64,000 nucleotides of DNA from Lepas anatifera (GCA_034440635.1 JAOTON010001067.1:613501-677500), one strand, 5' to 3'. Counted from the first letter of the stretch, positions 1 to 12,740 are shown. Numbers and translations are program-made. Notes: generated by a model from the sequence alone, not told the origin.

Positions 1-620
1 ACAGGTCAAGTGACCCGACCTAAAAAAAGTTTAGTAGATAGTGGGCGGGTGAACTTATCCGATTAACTCTATCACAATGGCCCCACGTTCTAAACTATGT
101 TCCGGTATTTTTGACATTGATGACCTAGGTCGGTACGAGGCATGACCTCTCCATTAAATACATGGAAAATGGTTTTACGGAATAACTCGTACGGTGGTTG
201 AGCATTTATTTTAGTGATTAGACTCGCCTGGCTTTGTTTATGATATGATTTTATATATTTGACCGCCCCAGGTCAGAATTTTTTGACTCATGCAAGGTCA
301 AATTATATATCATTCGTTTGGTGGAGGATTCATATGTTCAAGCATTTTGCTCTATCTTACTGTTCAGATGTAATGGCAAACTAATTATGTTATCCCTTGA
401 GGGCATTTTGACCTCTTGTGACCTTAATGACTTGAAAAATGGTTGATTTTTATGGGTGGGGCCCAATGCGTTTCCTTTTTGACCACCTGTTTCGATCTTA
501 GGGGCTTGTGGCATGGTGTTAATGTCGAGCCCAAACATCACGAGGCCAATTTCAAAGAACACAGTTCAAGGAAATATCACGATTTTCAAGGTCGCTGATC
601 CCAGTGCCTACGGTCAGATG
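1..620. repeat. AGGTCA-rich dispersed repeat, copy 1 (cut by the window start)
   Basis: It starts CAGGTCAAGTGACCCGACCT and shows the order of landmarks seen in the next copy: TTCCGGTATTTTTGACATTG, a CATGACCTCTCCATT block, then ATATATCATTCGTTTGG. GTGACCCGACCTCAAAA of the 55.6-kb transposon's ends matches its start. Confidence 0.65.
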
Positions 621-1586
621 ACGTCACCTGTTACGACGTAAATCATGGCGTCAACGTTGAGGTTACTAAGTTGAGGTTGAGGTTATGAAAGGGATTGTGA
701 CACTTTCGTAATGGGATTTGAAAGATAATGCTGTCACATACATGCCGAGAAACCACTTGATCGATATTTCATTTATCCTAGAACTTACCACACGTAAAGA
801 AAAATGTAAGCAGCCACCCCCTATTGATTCCGTCCTCGGGTGGCCACGTGGTATGAAGTGACGTTGGAAAAATGGCACAATGCTTTAACTTCGCTTAGAG
901 GATAAATGTTTGCGCTCGAACCTCTTTAAAATCCACGTGTTAGATGTGAGCCTGGTACTGGCGACTGAAAACGCGTCTTACAAGCTTCAATGGCCAGTTT
1001 GAGGCGTGAATTTCGTTTAAATTTATCAAGAAAGCTAGCAGAAATCGATAAGTGTCCCTGTCGGCCCTAAAAATTAACCACTATCAACTACATAACTTCA
1101 TTTGTATTCGCAGTCATTTGTGGCGCAGATGAAGGGACTCAATATGGAACAAAATGTTACCAGACTATGATGGCTAAAGAATATAAAACCTTTTACCTTT
1201 AGCCAAATGCATTTAAATATTACGAAATATTTGTTTTTTCAGACATTTTTCATCAGAAATATGAAATAATTCACTACTTAAACAAATATGTGTCTAAAAC
1301 CACTCCAGTCTGAAAAAGGAGCAATATCAGCGCTAAGAGAATAGTTGCATCATAAAATTATCTTCAAAACATCATAACCCCCTTGAAAACATGCAGCCAA
1401 GCCGCAGTCCATAATATGCAAATAGCAAAAAAGGTAAATGGACACCCCTCATCCAGATATCAAAATCCTTATCCCAGCTCTATAGGCTTATTTTACTGTG
1501 TTTGTACATTTCACTAGCATTTGCCCACAATATACGAAGTGATAAAATCATTAACAAAATTTAAAATTACCAATGATACACCTAGT

Positions 1587-1742
1587 CAGGGCCGGACGCA
1601 GGAGCGCCGTTGGGAAAAGGGGTGGGGCAGCTCCGGAGAAATCGTACGAAAAGTTGAGTGTTTTTGTTAAGAAAATCGGCCAAACAATTTCACCATTGGG
1701 AGGGCATAGCCCCTTGCCTCCCCCCTCTGCATCCGCCAGTGC
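1587..1742. mobile_element. Short MITE related to the copy at 28.5 kb
   Basis: CAGGGCCGGACGCAGGAGCGCC on the left (first 20 bases read) and CTCTGCATCCGCCAGTG on the right are imperfect inverted ends. The interior (AAGAAAATCGGCCAAACAAT, CCTTGCCTCCCC) is shared with 28507-28655. Confidence 0.6.
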
Positions 1743-2221
1743 TCCTACGCAGGGCTTCCTGTCCGGAGAGAAGGTTCATCGGGTGTTGTAGGTGCCCAAT
1801 GACCAAAATACCAGCAGCATCTAGAAAATACCTATATCCGGATGATTGACCCCTCGCCTATTTTCAGACCGGCGCCAATTTTCTTTCTCATATGATACCG
1901 TATTTTGATCCATTCGGCTGTAGCACAGACTATTGTCTCGTCCAGTGGGTTCCATTGTAATGTACTTAGGTTTGAATTGTTTTCAACCAACACGAGTCAT
2001 CAAATACAGCGCATTATTCCAGACGTGAATGCCGCGGTCCGGGTGCCGGCGGCCGCGCCTAGGGCGGAGCGCCGCTGGTACGACTGCGCCTTGGCTGGAG
2101 TGCCGACTGTCCGGTAGGTGCGGCGGCCGGCCGCTATCGATCTGAGGTCCGACCGGCCGGCGCCGACCCAGGAGACGTTGAAACAACGCTCCCGTCCACT
2201 CCGACTCGCCTGTCCCTCCCA

Positions 2222-2718
2222 CCGAGTCCAGCTGACAGCGGGAGCCTGCGGCCGGGCCCAGCTGACAGCGGGAGCCTGCAGCCGGGCCCAGCTGACAGCA
2301 GGAGCCCGCGGCCGGGCCCAGCTGACAGCCAGAGCCCGCGGCCGGGCCCAGCTGACAGCAGGAGCCCTGCGGCCGGGCCCAGCTGACAGCAGGAGCCCGC
2401 GGCCGGGCCCAGCTGACAGCAGGAGCCCGCGGCCGGGCCCAGCTGACAGCCAGAGCCCGCGGCCGGGCCCAGCTGACAGCGGGAGCCTGCGGCCGGGCCC
2501 AGCTGACAGCAGGAGCCCGCGGCCGGGCCCAGCTGACAGCCAGAGCCCGCGGCCGGGCCCAGCTGACAGCGGGAGCCTGCGGCCGGGCCCAGCTGACAGC
2601 AGGAGCCCGCGGCCGGGCCCAGCTGACAGCCAGAGCCCGCGGCCGGGCCCAGCTGACAGCAGGAGCCCGCGGCCGGGCCCAGCTGACAGCCAGAGCCCGC
2701 GGCCGGGCCCAGCTGACG
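2222..2718. repeat. 30-bp GC-rich minisatellite, about 16 copies
   Basis: Unit GGGCCCAGCTGACAGCAGGA followed by GCCCGCGGCC, with alternating variants (CAGGAGCCCGCGG, CCAGAGCCCGCGG, CGGGAGCCTGCGG). Open frames on both strands are produced by the 30-bp period, which is a multiple of three. Confidence 0.95.
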
Positions 2719-3439
2719 GCAGTACCAAAGTTTCTGTGTTTCAATCCACATCACAGACAGAGGACTTCAAAGCAATTTCACGCTTGAAAACTTGAAAGGG
2801 AAAATAAAAATGAAATGGTCAGCTTCTGTGCAAAATAATTGGAAGGTTGTTGCGAGCCAACGGTCTTAATTGCGGTGCGAGAGCTTTGACAGAGGCTCAA
2901 ATATAAACCAATTGTCGGGAATCAAATGCTCGCATGTCCATTGAGACATAGACACTGGTATATCGCCATCTGCCACTAAAAATGTCACCGAGCTAAAAGA
3001 CAGCCCACAAGTTCATCTGAACTTTGTCAGTTGAATAGAAGCCCTCAGATAGCTGCGGGTTTTGACATTGTGTACAGGGCACCGGGTGGAAGAGCATGAT
3101 GAACGGCTGCCTAAATTAGCATTGCCCAGTGCAACACCCAGTCGAAGTAGTGCGAACCGGGGCACCCCACCCTCTTGCGGCATCAATGCTGGGCACTGCC
3201 GGTTCTGCAGCTCAGCAGCCGCTCAAATAAAAATGTGGCAGATTTTTTATTTTAAATTCAAATTTCTTCCGCGACCGAGGGAATCACTGCTGCTTTTAAC
3301 CTTCGCCCGGGTAGGGGGTCTTTTTAGACCCCCTTCAGGTTTTTTTCCGAAGTGACCAAAAAAGGCGGAGCGCAGCGCCGCTAAACTTAGTCTAGCTGTT
3401 CCTTCATCATTTTTACATCTTTCCTGAAAATTTTGGCTC

Positions 3440-4270
3440 AAGGTTATATCAGGTCAGGTCACCAGGCCAGGTGAAGTGACCTCACCTCAAAAATGCTTAG
3501 GACTGCATAACTAAAAGAAGGGTTAATCTATCAAGCTGAAACTCATACCACATATTGGGCCCACCAGGAGCTACAACATTTGTTCCGGGATTTTTGATAT
3601 TGGTGACCTAAGGTCATGTGCAGAGCATGACCTCCCCATTGTCAATACATGGGGAAAATCACGAAATGAGCTTTTCTGAGTAAGTATGGATGGAATCAAC
3701 TTCAAACATCGGTTGCGACTTGCTCTTAGCCCATTTTTGGAGCAGATGCTAAAATTTTTGACTTATGACCTTTAAAAAGGTCACCTTAGGTCAAATAAGT
3801 ATTTTTTGGTGTTTTTCTCTATAAATTTTGAATAAACTAAGGCAGAGCTTTTATTTTGTCACTTAAGAGTTTGTATAGTCACTGGAAGTCAAATGATATA
3901 CATCATGACTATATAAGGTCAAGTTGGGTCAGACCGTTGACCTGGGTCAGGTCAAATTCTTCAACTTGACCTGGCATAGTAATATCATATATCATTCGAT
4001 TCGTATTGACGAGAGGATTGCAATGGTCCATACACTATGGCTGTATCTTGCTTGGTTTGGAAGCTACTAGCGAAAAGTAAACGCCCTTATGCATGGGTGG
4101 CTATGGACATTCCCAAGAATATGTCCAATGTTTAGTGACCTGTAGCTCCCTAGGCTTTGACCTGACACGAAAATGAATGTCACTGTAATGAAAGCGCATC
4201 TCAAGAGCTTTCGAATGGTGTTAGAAAAATGTTCCCAGATTTTTTTCCGCAAACTATTTCCATAAATTGT
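3440..4270. repeat. AGGTCA-rich dispersed repeat, copy 2
   Basis: TCAGGTCAGGTCACCAGGCC, TTCCGGGATTTTTGATATTG, GCATGACCTCCCCATTGTCA and ATATATCATTCGATTCG occur in the same order and spacing as in copy 1. It is directly followed by copy 3. AGGTCA or TGACCT occurs more than ten times. Confidence 0.65.
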
Positions 4271-4990
4271 AGGTCCACGCCATCTCAGATCAGGTCATAT
4301 AGTCCTACCTACTAAAAGTGATAGCAGTAAGAGCCTGCTTAATCTATTGATCTGAAATGCATAACACCTAATACGGGCACCGAGTACCATCATACGTGAT
4401 AATTGATTTTGGATATTAATGACCTACGGAAATCTTTACGTATTCTTTACTACGTCGTTGTGTTGATTTGCGTTCTTATTTCAGGTACCGACAATGGACC
4501 CTCCTTTGGAAATTCGTGGGAAAAGCTACTTTTGTTCTGTAGATACAGCTATATGAACTTATAGTTCTGGAATTTTGGTATCTTAAACCTCTCTTCAGGA
4601 CCAGTTTGAATTTTTATCTTTGACCTCTGATTTGTCATTTGGGACCACTTAAGCAAGGTTTCAGGCTATGGTTAACACATCCGCAAGGCATGGTGATGGA
4701 CCTTTAATTTGAATTGTCCTTGGAAGTTGATTGATATACATAACGACCATTTTCCCTCCTCACACAGAAACCTCGACCTGAACTTGGCAAGGCCATTTTT
4801 GCAAGTTGACCTAATTTAGTAGAGTCATACATCGTTTGAATGGGCGTAACACCGAGGTTCTAATGATGCCTAAATTCGAATTTATTTCAGCTGTACTTTT
4901 TAATTTACTAGCCGCACAGATGTCTAAACTCTAAAGATATTTAAACAGAAAGATATTTCTTGTCCCAAGAAATGGCTGAGATTAGTGTCC
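4271..4990. repeat. AGGTCA-rich dispersed repeat, copy 3 (more diverged)
   Basis: CATCTCAGATCAGGTCATAT, then TGATTTTGGATATTAATGAC and CATACATCGTTTGAATGGGC give the same landmark order as copy 2, head to tail with it. Confidence 0.55.
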
Positions 4991-5229
4991 ATAGCATCTT
5001 TGACCCGGGTTTTGGATTTTGAAGGCAAAATGGGTTTGGATATGAAATATCCAGGCCTAAGCTGCGCGTCCGTATTCTGTCTTTGATAAAGGTTACTATT
5101 TCACAGCCGCCGAAAACATGCTGTTTTGATTATACCACAAATTGTGAAAGCCTACATTTTTCCGAGTCATTAAAGGCGGATTTCTTCTTACAAATTATGA
5201 TGAAGTTATTCCAGTTTCGGACTCAGGGA

Positions 5230-5558
5230 TCACAGCTTCACTTAGTTATCAATGGCCTTGTCAGGAAAACTCCGACCCCACCATCACCAATGGACTTGTC
5301 AGGGATGCATCCGAACGACCCATTTCCGCAACGAGGGATTAATTCCAGACAAAAGGTTAAGGTCCCGAAAAGCACAGGGACGGGCGCCCCGCCCAGGTCA
5401 CCCCCTCACCAGTCAGTTGCCAGTTGACCTACGTCGTGTAAATATTGAGCGCCGGAGCGCCTCGGGGGAATCGATCCAAGCCTGTACATGCACTGCCACG
5501 GCACAATTTTCCGAGTAGGTCTGAGCCCGACGTTTTACCAGCTAAGCTACCGGGGCGG
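5230..5558 (-). mobile_element. tRNA-derived SINE, copy 1
   Basis: Read on the minus strand, the head at 5558 starts CCGCCCCGGTAGCTTAGCTG. The A box TAGCTTAGCTGG lies at 5538-5549 and the B box GGATCGATTCC at 5467-5477, about 70 bases apart. The body, GAGGCGCTCCGGCGCTCAAT and beyond, is shared with the copy at 53835-54123. It is not a functional tRNA: no acceptor or anticodon pairing survives. Confidence 0.75.
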
Positions 5559-7264
5559 TAATCAATTTTTTCTGTTTCTTGTTATATAAAATCACATTTC
5601 ACATAAGCAACTAGTTAGAGCAGCGAGTAGTACGCCTCTATAATCGCCAGTACCACAGACAGGCCTAGCACATAGTTTTTGAAGAGATCCAGTCAAGAAA
5701 AAGTTGCCCGCACAGCGGAGCTTGAGCATCATGTCACGTTGCCATGGTTACTAATGGTCGCCTCATAAGAAGATACCAAGTTACACAAGGTACGTTCTCG
5801 AGAAGGATGCGCCGTAGCTATGTAATATTTCGTTTTCAAGATAAAAAATAATTAATAAACTATTCCAAATTTTAGTTGAATAACAATGATAAACGTCAAA
5901 ACCTGACATAATTATGTCTTCATTTATTCTACACCCATATCCACAGGACAAATTTAATAAATACCTACGACACTAATTTTCTAGAAGCAAATCGCCACCG
6001 TAACACTTTGCGCCATAGTTAAGGGATCTGCGCCAACAACTGCAATATTCCTTTCAAACTGTATCAATAATATGAAGTGAACTTATTTTCCTTTGCGAAC
6101 ACCAATGCAAACTTCAGTGGTATAAAGGAAGTCCTTTCTCAGCTTTGTAAGGCCTTTTTCAGAGACAAATAAAATGCCAAATTATTCTAAGCTCGACAAG
6201 TTTAGGGCGATTTTCTAAAAAAAAGTACACAAATTTCAGATCTAGGCCTAAAGGCTGTCTATCGCCCTTGGGGGGACTAGCAAAACACCCCAAAACTTCG
6301 TTAAGTTTTCAATGTTAAAGATGGGTGAAGGAATTTTTGTGCCGTTGTGACGTCACAACAACCCAGCGAAGACAGGGTCTACAAGGGGTGATATTTTTCT
6401 TCGCGAAAGGTAGGTAAGTTCTTGGACAAATGAAATATCGAGCAAGTAGCTTCTAGGTATGCCCATCACAAGGTTATCTCCATTCAAATCCAATAATGAA
6501 GGTGCCACATTCCCTTTAATGTTTGACTTTTTCAAATACTACCTTGGATAGCGATAACATATCATGGGATGCAAAACTTGAATTTGAATTCAAACTTCAA
6601 TATTTTGCGACAGCGAAACGGCGAATTTTCGATCGTGGAACTGCGATAATTGACCAAACCATTTTTGGATCACGCGCCCAGCACTGCTGGCTATATAGGT
6701 AGTTATAGATATCAAACTAGTCGAACCTGTCCTCCACATTCAAACTATCCCCAGAAAATGCATCGCACTGCGGGCATTTAGCATCGAAAAACTGACAACA
6801 TGTTACCGTTCAGCGACGATTAAATTTCCCAGAAAAAAACATCCAGCAGTTCTGCGTCCCAACAGCCTTCACTGACGCGTTTCATTACACAGTGTAGTAG
6901 CGTAAATCTTCAGGAATTCCAGCCGGCGATTTATGGCGGTTCACGCGACAGACACTCTTCGGCGGCCAGGCAGCTGCAATAACGTGCCAGCGCGTGCAGC
7001 AGTTGGCGGCCACGTCGGCTGGAGCCGGCGGCCAGCCCAACCGACGTCACCGCAGTCCCAGCCGCGCCTGCCGAGTGCCAGTGGTGGCGAGTCCACATCC
7101 CATCAATAGATACCACCCGTCTTCGCTGGGTGGTCAAGCGGTACGAGGCCAGCCCCTGGTCACGAGCCGCGTGAATATCTGGTAGCCGAGCGGGATACTT
7201 TTGATTCGACGGGCATCAAACGTGTTCTATCCGGCCGGCAAGGTAAAAGGGCCGGCCAGCCGGT

Positions 7265-7475
7265 AAGGGGCCCTACTCTGCCCCGGTCCAGACAGAGAAA
7301 GGCTCTCTTTCCGTGGGCGGCAGAGTAGGGCACTCACCCCACGGGCGACCCGGTCCGGACAGAGTAGGGCTCTCTTCCCAAGGGCGTCCCGGCACAAGAA
7401 GAGCGGGGCACACTCCCCATGGGCGGCCCGGTAAGGACAGCGTAGGGCGCTTTCCCCACGGCGGTTCAGACCGTC
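7265..7475. repeat. Imperfect ~57-bp GC-rich tandem repeat
   Basis: About four units built around CAGAGTAGGGCNCTC...CCCCACGGGCGNCCCGG. No function visible. Confidence 0.75.
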
Positions 7476-9329
7476 CCAGCAACATCCCCGCAAGATAATA
7501 TAGTCAGCGCTAGATACAAACAAAACTATTTATTGTAGACACCAAATGAAACCTGTAATACAAATGGTGTTGAGCTTCTCAGATGTAACAAAGTCTGAGA
7601 GAAGGTTTAGATTGCTACAGTCTATTCATATTCAAGACTGAGGATCTTAATACAGTTGAATATGTGATAAAGCAAGCTGGAAAACATCAGGCTTTATAGT
7701 TTGGCTATAACAGAAGCCACCGATTGCGGAAAACCGCGTGCATTTAGAGCTGGTATCGATCCCAAACTCCCCGCGTTGACTCCAGCCCAAAGTCAACACC
7801 AACGCTTCCAGCCGTTAGACTCATGGGGGGGGCGGATCTAGAACTATGGAGATTAGTGCAATCAAAAAGAAGCATGTTTCCGAAGCGCTGTTTCATGTAA
7901 AAGGTGAATTCTGACAAATGAAATATGAAACCACAGACTCTTTCTGAGCATTCTACGCAAAAGCGCAGTTCAAATCTCAAGAAGGCGTCAAATTATATTA
8001 AACACAAATCGTTCAGGCCTTGTACCTACCGTTCGTGATGGGTTATGCGCGCATGACTCATTGCAAAAGACACCGGTCGCACGCACGCACACCTTTTGCA
8101 CTATTCATAAGGAGCTAACCAACACCAGGCATCAACAAGGAGTACAGGACAGGTCAGGATGGCATCAGCACAGTTTACCTATGAGGAGATGAGTCGGGTA
8201 CCAAACTTCTCCCCCCCGTTCTCAGAAGGTACTTTTTTACTTTTGTCAGCCGAGTTTTTGTTAGATTATCCTTAACCACAAATCATTAGGAATATTGATG
8301 TTTAAAACAAACGTGTTTCTTTTCGCTATTTCCATGTGATTGCAGTTGTCTACCATAATAGCAGCGTTGTTAAAACGGACCGACTGATGCAGAGAACTGA
8401 GAGCCTAGACTGGCATCCGCCAGTCTGCATCCAGCTAGCAAATCCTTAGCTAGGCCCTTGCACAGAAGCCATTGCATCTCATGGTGACCCAGCCTCTGCC
8501 TATGCCCCATTTTCCGTATCGCCATGGCGTGGGGGGCGGGATGGCGCTCAGTAATCAGGAGGGCGCGGCCGGATGACACCTGGAGCGCCGGCCCTGGTAG
8601 TCGGGAGGGAGGGAGGGGAGGAGGGCGCCAGAGCGCAGCCCGGACCTGCTGGCAGCCGCCCGGGCCGCCCATGTTAGGTGGGGGCGGACGGGCAGGCCCA
8701 GCCACAGTCCCGCTAACGCCGGACTCCCTACCGTATCGCGGTACTATGAGGCTGTCTCGGGGCACAGTCGAGCAATAAATCAGCTGGAAACCATTTTTTT
8801 GTAATTGGCAATCTTCAGCCGCGCTGACTTTGATGACGTTAGCAGAAATGTTAGACTGGACGAACTCAAGATCCTAGTGTCCCATATAGCAGCCTATAAA
8901 AATCAGCAACGGTCCCCGGATACAGCGGCGGATCCCGGGGGAAGGCTCCCCCTAACGAATAAGCTCGGAAAATCATGTCTTGCCCCCAAAACCTGTCGAC
9001 CTTTTACCCCGGCTCCTTTTAAGTCTATAAACAAGGTTTTGGTGCTTAAAATGAACCACTCAACTTCAAACAGAACCAGTCAACTTTAGTGTAAGCACTG
9101 GACCTTGATTCCCTTGATATTTAAAACCACTTTTGAGTGAATGATCCTTGGATAGCAGGCGCCAGCATATTTTGGATGAGTCTTTCACTCCGTGCCGTCT
9201 TTCTTTTGCTTCTCGACTTGGGCCCTCCCCAAACCTACCAGCTAGCTTAATTTTGACAAAATCATTTTGAATAATAATTTTGATTAAGTTAGCCGCGCAA
9301 CACAGTTGTTGAAATTATGCTTACATTCT

Positions 9330-9472
9330 TAATTGTTGCACTTGTGTGTTATACTGTGTTATATTGTTGTACTGTGACTGTTGTTATTGTGACGATGGTT
9401 TCGGAATAGCCCTCACGGAGTGGAGAAACCTGGCAAGGTCTTGTAGGATTTCGAAACAAATAAATAAAATAA
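9330..9472 (+). mobile_element. Possible LINE or retroposon 3' tail
   Basis: TGTTGTTATTGTGACGATGG through TCGAAACAAATAAATAAAAT looks like a retroposon 3' UTR with an AATAAA-rich tail. No coding part is attached; weak call. Confidence 0.3.
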
Positions 9473-9554
9473 ATATGTCACCGCGTGGGCAGAAACGCGG
9501 TAGGGGCCAGAGGCAGGGTCATTGGCGGAGATGCGTGCAGATCCCACCTATCCC

Positions 9555-10705
9555 ACTAGCTCCACTCCTGGATCCCACCTAGTTCCACCGCTGGATCCTG
9601 CCTAGCTCCACCGCTGGATCCTGCCTAGCTCCACCGCTGGATCCTGCCTAGCTCCACTCCTGGATCCCACCTAGCTCCACCGCTGGATCCTGCCTAGCTC
9701 CACTGCTGGATCCTGCCTAGCTCCACTGCTGGATCCTGCCTAGTTCCACCGCTGGATCCTGCCTAACTCCACTGCTGGATCCTGCCTAGTTCCACCGCTG
9801 GATCCCGCCTAGTTCCACCGCTGGATCCTGCCTAACTCCACTGCTGGATCCTGCCTAGTTCCAGTGCTGGATTCCACCTAGCTCCAGGCTGGATCCACCT
9901 TGTTCCACGCTGGATCACCAGTTCCATGCTGGATCCTGCCTAGTTCCAGTGCTGGATCCACCTAGTTACGCTGGATCCTAGTTCCAGTGCTGGATCCTGC
10001 CTAGTTCCAGAGCTGATCCACTTGTTCAGTGCTGGATCCTGCCTAGTTCCAGCTGGATCCCACCTTGTTCCAGTGCTGGATCCTGCCTAGTTCCAGAGCT
10101 GGATCTGCCTAGCTCCACCGCTGGATCCTGCCTAGCTCCACTCCTGGATCCCACCTAGCTCCACCGCTGGATCCTGCCTAGCTCCACTGCTGGATCCTGC
10201 CTAGCTCCACTGCTGGATCCTGCCTAGTTCCACCGCTGGATCCTGCCTAACTCCACTGCTGGATCCTGCCTAGCTCCACTGCTGGATCCTGCCTAGTTCC
10301 ACCGCTGGATCCTGCCTAGCTCCACTGCTGGATCCTGCCTAGTTCCACCGCTGGATCCTGCCTAGTTCCACCGCTGGATCCCGCCTAGTTCCAGAGCTGG
10401 ATCCCACCTTGTTCCAGTGCTGGATCCTGCCTAGCTCCACTGCTGGATTCCACCTAGTTCCAGAGCTGGATCCCACCTTGTTCCAGTGCTGGATCCTGCC
10501 TAGTTCCAGAGCTGGATCCCACCTTGTTCCAGTGCTGGATCCTGCCTAGCTCCACTGCTGGATCCCACCTAGTTCCACTGCTGGATCCTGCCTAGCTCCA
10601 CCGCTGGATCCCACCTAGTTCCAGTGCTGGATCCTGCCTAGTTCCAGAGCTGGATCCCACCTTGTTCCAGTGCTGGATCCTGCCCAGCTCCACTGCTGGA
10701 TCTGC
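9555..10705. repeat. 23-bp minisatellite with GGATCC in every unit, about 48 copies
   Basis: Unit CTGGATCCTGCCTAGCTCCA followed by CCG, with A/G and GT variants. Units in the middle (about 9890-10080) lack single bases or pairs compared with the flanking ones, unlike the outer parts. Confidence 0.95.
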
Positions 10706-11084
10706 CCGCGGACACGCCGGCGACAGTCGCAGCGCGCGTAATTTCCGGACCGCCGGCGGTCAGGCTGGAGACGTGGACGTCGAAAACGACGCCGGGAGAA
10801 GGAAGTGAGCTTGCTCCGGCAGACCGACTAGTTCAAACGAAGTTGAGATTAGACACGACACAGAGGAGAGGAAAGTGATTGGATTTCTAGGCGAGTTCAT
10901 TCTTGGGTTTAAGATAGACGTTCTGGCGGTGACAGGAGATTGACAGGAAAGATGCGGAAACTGATGGCGATGGAGCAGCACTCAGAAAAGAAAACGAAGG
11001 CCTCAGTTGGCTAACAAAACAGAACAGTTTGTAGCCGGTTGAGTTTACTGGATTCCCGGACACGTCTTAATACCGCATTTGTTC

Positions 11085-11335
11085 GGGCGCCAATATTCGT
11101 AGGCAGATCTTCGTATCGCATTTCTTAGTCCAGACAGTTTTTTTGTATCTCATTTCTTCGTATCCGTATTTCTTCGTTCCCGCACGTCTTTGTATCGCGT
11201 TTCCTCATATGCGCATTTCCTCGCATCCAGGTTTTTTCGTACCTGCATCTCTTCGTATCTGCAATTCTTCTTATACGCATTTATTCGTATTTGTACTTCT
11301 TCGCACGCGCATTCCTCCGTATCCTCAAAACCACG
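11085..11335 (+). repeat. Degenerate TTCGTATCGCATTTC array
   Basis: Irregular tandem units of about 14-16 bp, resembling TTCGTATCGCATTTC or TTCGTATCTGCAATTC. The reverse-complement family lies at 12375-12605. Confidence 0.8.
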
Positions 11336-11455
11336 TTGGTGATTTTATTCGTGAACACAACTTAAAGTCATCACATTTCTTGGCGTTTCTTTCGTTCACA
11401 GCATCTGCCTTTCTGCAGAGGTTGTGAGGTTATGTCACTGCTAGTTACATTCCCT

Positions 11456-11899
11456 TTAAAGTGAATGTGGCACCTTAGTCGAATCCCAGAATTTAGTGTA
11501 TCAGCGGTATTTTTAGCGGAAAGTCATGAAAATATCCATTATTTTTCTGGAAAATGTACGATAAGCTCAAAATCTTGTTATTTTAAATGCTCCTCTAGGG
11601 TAAGAAATAACCTCTGCCTGTGCATGACGTCATGATCTGACAGCTACTACCATACTCAATGGGCTTCAATAGGCTGACTACTCACCGTGACGTCGGCGTG
11701 TCGCCATGTCAACAGCTGACAACAGCGGCCGGCTCCTTGGGTACTTTTTGGGTACAATTCAGGTAGGTTTTTAGCTTTTCTCTAAGGAAATTTCGAGTTC
11801 TAAGACAAATTATATGCCGAGTACTATGTTTTCCGGCATGCTTTACAACTTGGCTATCTCAGTTAAAATCACGTTATCAAGGTGCCACATTCCCTTTAA
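11456..11899. mobile_element. TTAA-target MITE, copy A
   Basis: Same inverted ends as the copy at 49968 (left end AGTGAATGTGGCACCTT, one mismatch), bounded by TTAA on both sides. The interior segments (for example CAACTTGGCTATCTCAGTTA) are shared. It lies between the two oppositely oriented arrays at 11.1 and 12.4 kb. Confidence 0.88.
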
Positions 11900-12374
11900 G
11901 GGTCGGTGCATCGGGTAGGCCACCTTTTCACATCCATCCGTATGGACAGCGCAGGCGCAGGCCTCGTGACACGAGTTTTCTGTGCCCCCACTCCGCACGG
12001 CTCCAGTACTGCCGCAGGCCAAACCCAGCTGCTAAAGGCAGCATTCAGATTGTATCGTGGGCAAACCGTAGTATCGTGGTCGTCGGGTGACCGTGCTCGG
12101 TGTAGGGGAGGGTCGTATTCCAGAGGCGTTTCCAAGTTCAGTGAGGCTTGCCCCGCTGGGAAGCGGCCGAATTTTTTGCAAGCAATATCTTCATAATGAA
12201 GTTACCAAGCGTGCATGGATACTAAATAGATAGTTGCAGCTAAAACGAACACTGCGGTGGTTGAATCACGCCCAAGTAAGCCTTAGTTGCATTGCAATTA
12301 GTTGAAAACTGATCGAGCCTAGTGAGTAAAAATTCAGTTGCAAGGAGGTGTACACTGTACACGTACATACGATA

Positions 12375-12605
12375 CAAAGAATTGTCTGGACGAAGAAATG
12401 TGATACGAAGAATTGCGATACAAATATTTGCGCGTACGAAGTTTTGCGATACGAAGATTTGCGTATACGAAGTTTTGCGGATACGAAGAAATGCGATACC
12501 AATTTCTGCTACACGAACGCGGATACGAAGATTTGCGTACGAAGATTTGCGTACGAAGAAATGCGTGACGAAGAAATGCTTGACGAAGAAATGTATGCTT
12601 TGCTT
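12375..12605 (-). repeat. Degenerate GAAATGCGATACGAA array, inverted partner
   Basis: Irregular units such as GATACGAAGAATTGC and GCGTACGAAGATTT. They are the reverse complement of the array at 11085-11335. The two arrays are about 1 kb apart. Confidence 0.8.
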
Positions 12606-12740
12606 ACACCTTTCTTTTCTTCACGGACGGTCAGTTCTGAGACGAGCGAAATGTCGATCAAGCGGTTTCCCGGCCAGCTCTATCACATGGCTACCTCAGT
12701 TCAAATCACATTATGAAGGTGTCATATTCCGTTTAATGTT
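12605..12740. mobile_element. Partial TTAA MITE end
   Basis: The last part of the family, GGCTACCTCAGTTCAAATCA then GAAGGTGTCATATTCCGTTTAA, is recognisable. No matching left end was found. Similar isolated ends occur at 13420-13437, 6495-6519 and, in reverse orientation, at about 686-800. Confidence 0.6.

Noticed and set aside
5538..5549. Functional tRNA gene at the A-box motif
   Set aside because: No cloverleaf or anticodon stem can be made; the motif belongs to a SINE with a second copy at 54 kb.
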